This document shows positions 5,613-6,145 of a DNA stretch of 6,145 nucleotides, one piece after another (position 1 is the stretch's first letter; every line of letters begins with the position of its first letter). The stretch spans positions 1-6,145 of the forward strand of contig CALKJX010000167.1 in the NCBI GenBank assembly GCA_937995555.1, given 5' to 3'. The notes below the pieces were generated by a model. It had not been told where the DNA came from. It made no database searches and saw nothing but the letters and a program-made list of their open reading frames with translations. This stretch comes from an uncultured Elioraea sp. (GTDB lineage Bacteria > Pseudomonadota > Alphaproteobacteria > Acetobacterales > Acetobacteraceae). The position numbers and the translations under genes are program-made.

Positions 5613-6145
5613 CTACTCCACGATGAAGCCGATCTGCCCGGGCACGCGCGGCGGCTCCGCCGCGCGGGAGAGCTGGCGATGGAACAGGATGCGCTCGATG
5701 TCGTTGGCCGGGCGCACGCCGTCGGTCGGCAGAGCGAGCAGGCCCGGATCCGAGACCGGCCGCACCAGATAGGGCGTGACGATGATCACGAGCTCGCTGT
5801 CGTTGCGGCGGAAGCGGTCGGACTTGAACAGCGCGCCGAGGATGGGGATCTCGCCGAGGAACGGCAGGCCCGACGAGGCGATGCGGCTGCCGTCCTGCAA
5901 CAGCCCGGCGATCGCGAAGGACTGGCCGCTGCCGAGCTCCACCGTGGTTTCGGCGCGTCGGACGCGCAGCGCCGGTATGCGCACCACGCCGCCCGCGACC
6001 GGCAGGCTGATCGCGCCCTCCTCGGTCAGCTCGCTGACCTCCGGGCGGACCTTCAGGCTGATCCGGGTCGCATCCAGGACGGTGGGGACGAAGGCGAGCG
6101 AGACGCCGAACTGCTTGAACTCGATGGTGACGCGGTCATTGGTGG
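5613..6145 (-). CDS. cpaC: Type IVc pilus secretin CpaC/RcpA, C-terminal part (5' end outside window)
   Basis: This is the C-terminal 176 residues of the outer-membrane secretin through which the Flp/Tad pilus leaves the cell. The reading frame is open to the window edge, so the N-terminal signal peptide, BON/N domains and first half of the beta-barrel domain are missing. Frame and stop (TAG, 5613-5615) are read directly. Secretin-family (GspD/PilQ type) signatures are visible: a VPTVL stretch at 6075-6089 preceded by a gate-like FGVSLAF; the block TVELGSGQSFAIAGLL at 5898-5945; the conserved GLPFLGEIPILGALF at 5826-5870; and ELVIIVTPYLVRP at 5757-5795. The tail, with ALPTDG and a final GFIVE, is the style seen in alphaproteobacterial CpaC. 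The GTG at 5985-5987 could be mistaken for a start, but homology continues upstream of it. It is followed after 5 bases by the small lipoprotein gene. Confidence in the family is very high. Confidence 0.96.
   Translation of the reverse strand, partial: TNDRVTIEFKQFGVSLAFVPTVLDATRISLKVRPEVSELTEEGAISLPVAGGVVRIPALRVRRAETTVELGSGQSFAIAGLLQDGSRIASSGLPFLGEIPILGALFKSDRFRRNDSELVIIVTPYLVRPVSDPGLLALPTDGVRPANDIERILFHRQLSRAAEPPRVPGQIGFIVE
5616..5619 (-). promoter_or_regulatory. Ribosome binding site of the short cpaD-like gene
   Basis: The minus strand reads GGAG eight bases before the ATG at 5605-5607. It lies within the last codons of the secretin gene (the Val-Glu before the stop). It supports real translation of the 90-aa lipoprotein. 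Confidence 0.55.
5645..5666 (-). repeat. Perfect 10-bp inverted repeat (potential mRNA hairpin) in the secretin 3' end
   Basis: The arms 5645-5654 (CGCGCGGCGG) and 5657-5666 (CCGCCGCGCG) are exact reverse complements separated by two bases. In the transcript this could fold into an all-G/C stem with a tetraloop-like tip after the closing pair opens. It lies about 30 bases before the secretin stop codon and 38 bases before the next start. There is no T-tract on either side, so it is not a classical intrinsic terminator. It encodes Arg-Ala-Ala-Glu-Pro-Pro-Arg, and could be a by-product of G/C-biased codons. Confidence 0.5.

Noticed and set aside
5613..5987. A separate 124-aa gene starting at the GTG 5985-5987
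   Set aside because: The same frame continues upstream to the window edge with secretin motifs (FGVSLAF, VPTVL), so this is only the end of the secretin gene.
1..6145. Internal promoters, intrinsic terminators, tRNA/rRNA, IS ends, CRISPR repeats or a hidden novel system
   Set aside because: All gaps between genes are 20 bases or less. I saw no stem followed by a T-run, no regular spaced repeats and no transposase fragments. The whole window is explained by one Tad operon.

Overview
The window is a single piece of a tad/cpa (Flp-type, type IVc pilus) assembly operon, and every gene lies on the minus strand. Transcription therefore runs from position 6145 towards position 1. By eye the sequence is close to 70 % G+C, with strong G/C preference at third codon positions. 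Gene order and protein style (a CpaE with a receiver-like front, a CpaD-type small lipoprotein, CpaC-type secretin signatures) point to an alphaproteobacterium. Rhodospirillales/Acetobacteraceae would be my guess, but it is inferred from style and not proven.

In transcription order the layout is: the C-terminal 176 codons of the outer-membrane secretin CpaC/RcpA (5613-6145, cut by the window edge); a very short CpaD-like lipoprotein of 90 aa (5335-5607); the CpaE/TadZ localisation ATPase (4082-5314); the CpaF/TadA motor ATPase (2688-4085); the inner-membrane platform proteins TadB (1712-2683) and TadC (756-1715); and the TPR lipoprotein TadD (1-747, cut at its C-terminus by the window edge).

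The genes are packed head to tail. The largest gap is 20 bases, two junctions are ATGA start/stop overlaps, and the others are 4 to 8 bases, so there is no room for an internal promoter or a terminator with its own spacer. The promoter, the pilin gene (flp), the prepilin peptidase (tadV/cpaA) and cpaB are not in the window and would be expected upstream, beyond 6145.

The products form one machine. CpaE places the complex in the cell, CpaF hydrolyses ATP to drive pilin polymerisation through the TadB/TadC platform, the pilus leaves through the CpaC secretin ring, and the CpaD-like protein and TadD are lipoproteins that probably assist the secretin at the outer membrane.

I see no CRISPR array, RNA gene, mobile element or novel defence system. 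Points worth a second look are the minimal CpaD, the lysine-free P-loop of CpaE, a perfect 10-bp hairpin near the end of the secretin gene, two start/stop overlaps without a visible Shine-Dalgarno, and a six-proline run early in CpaF.
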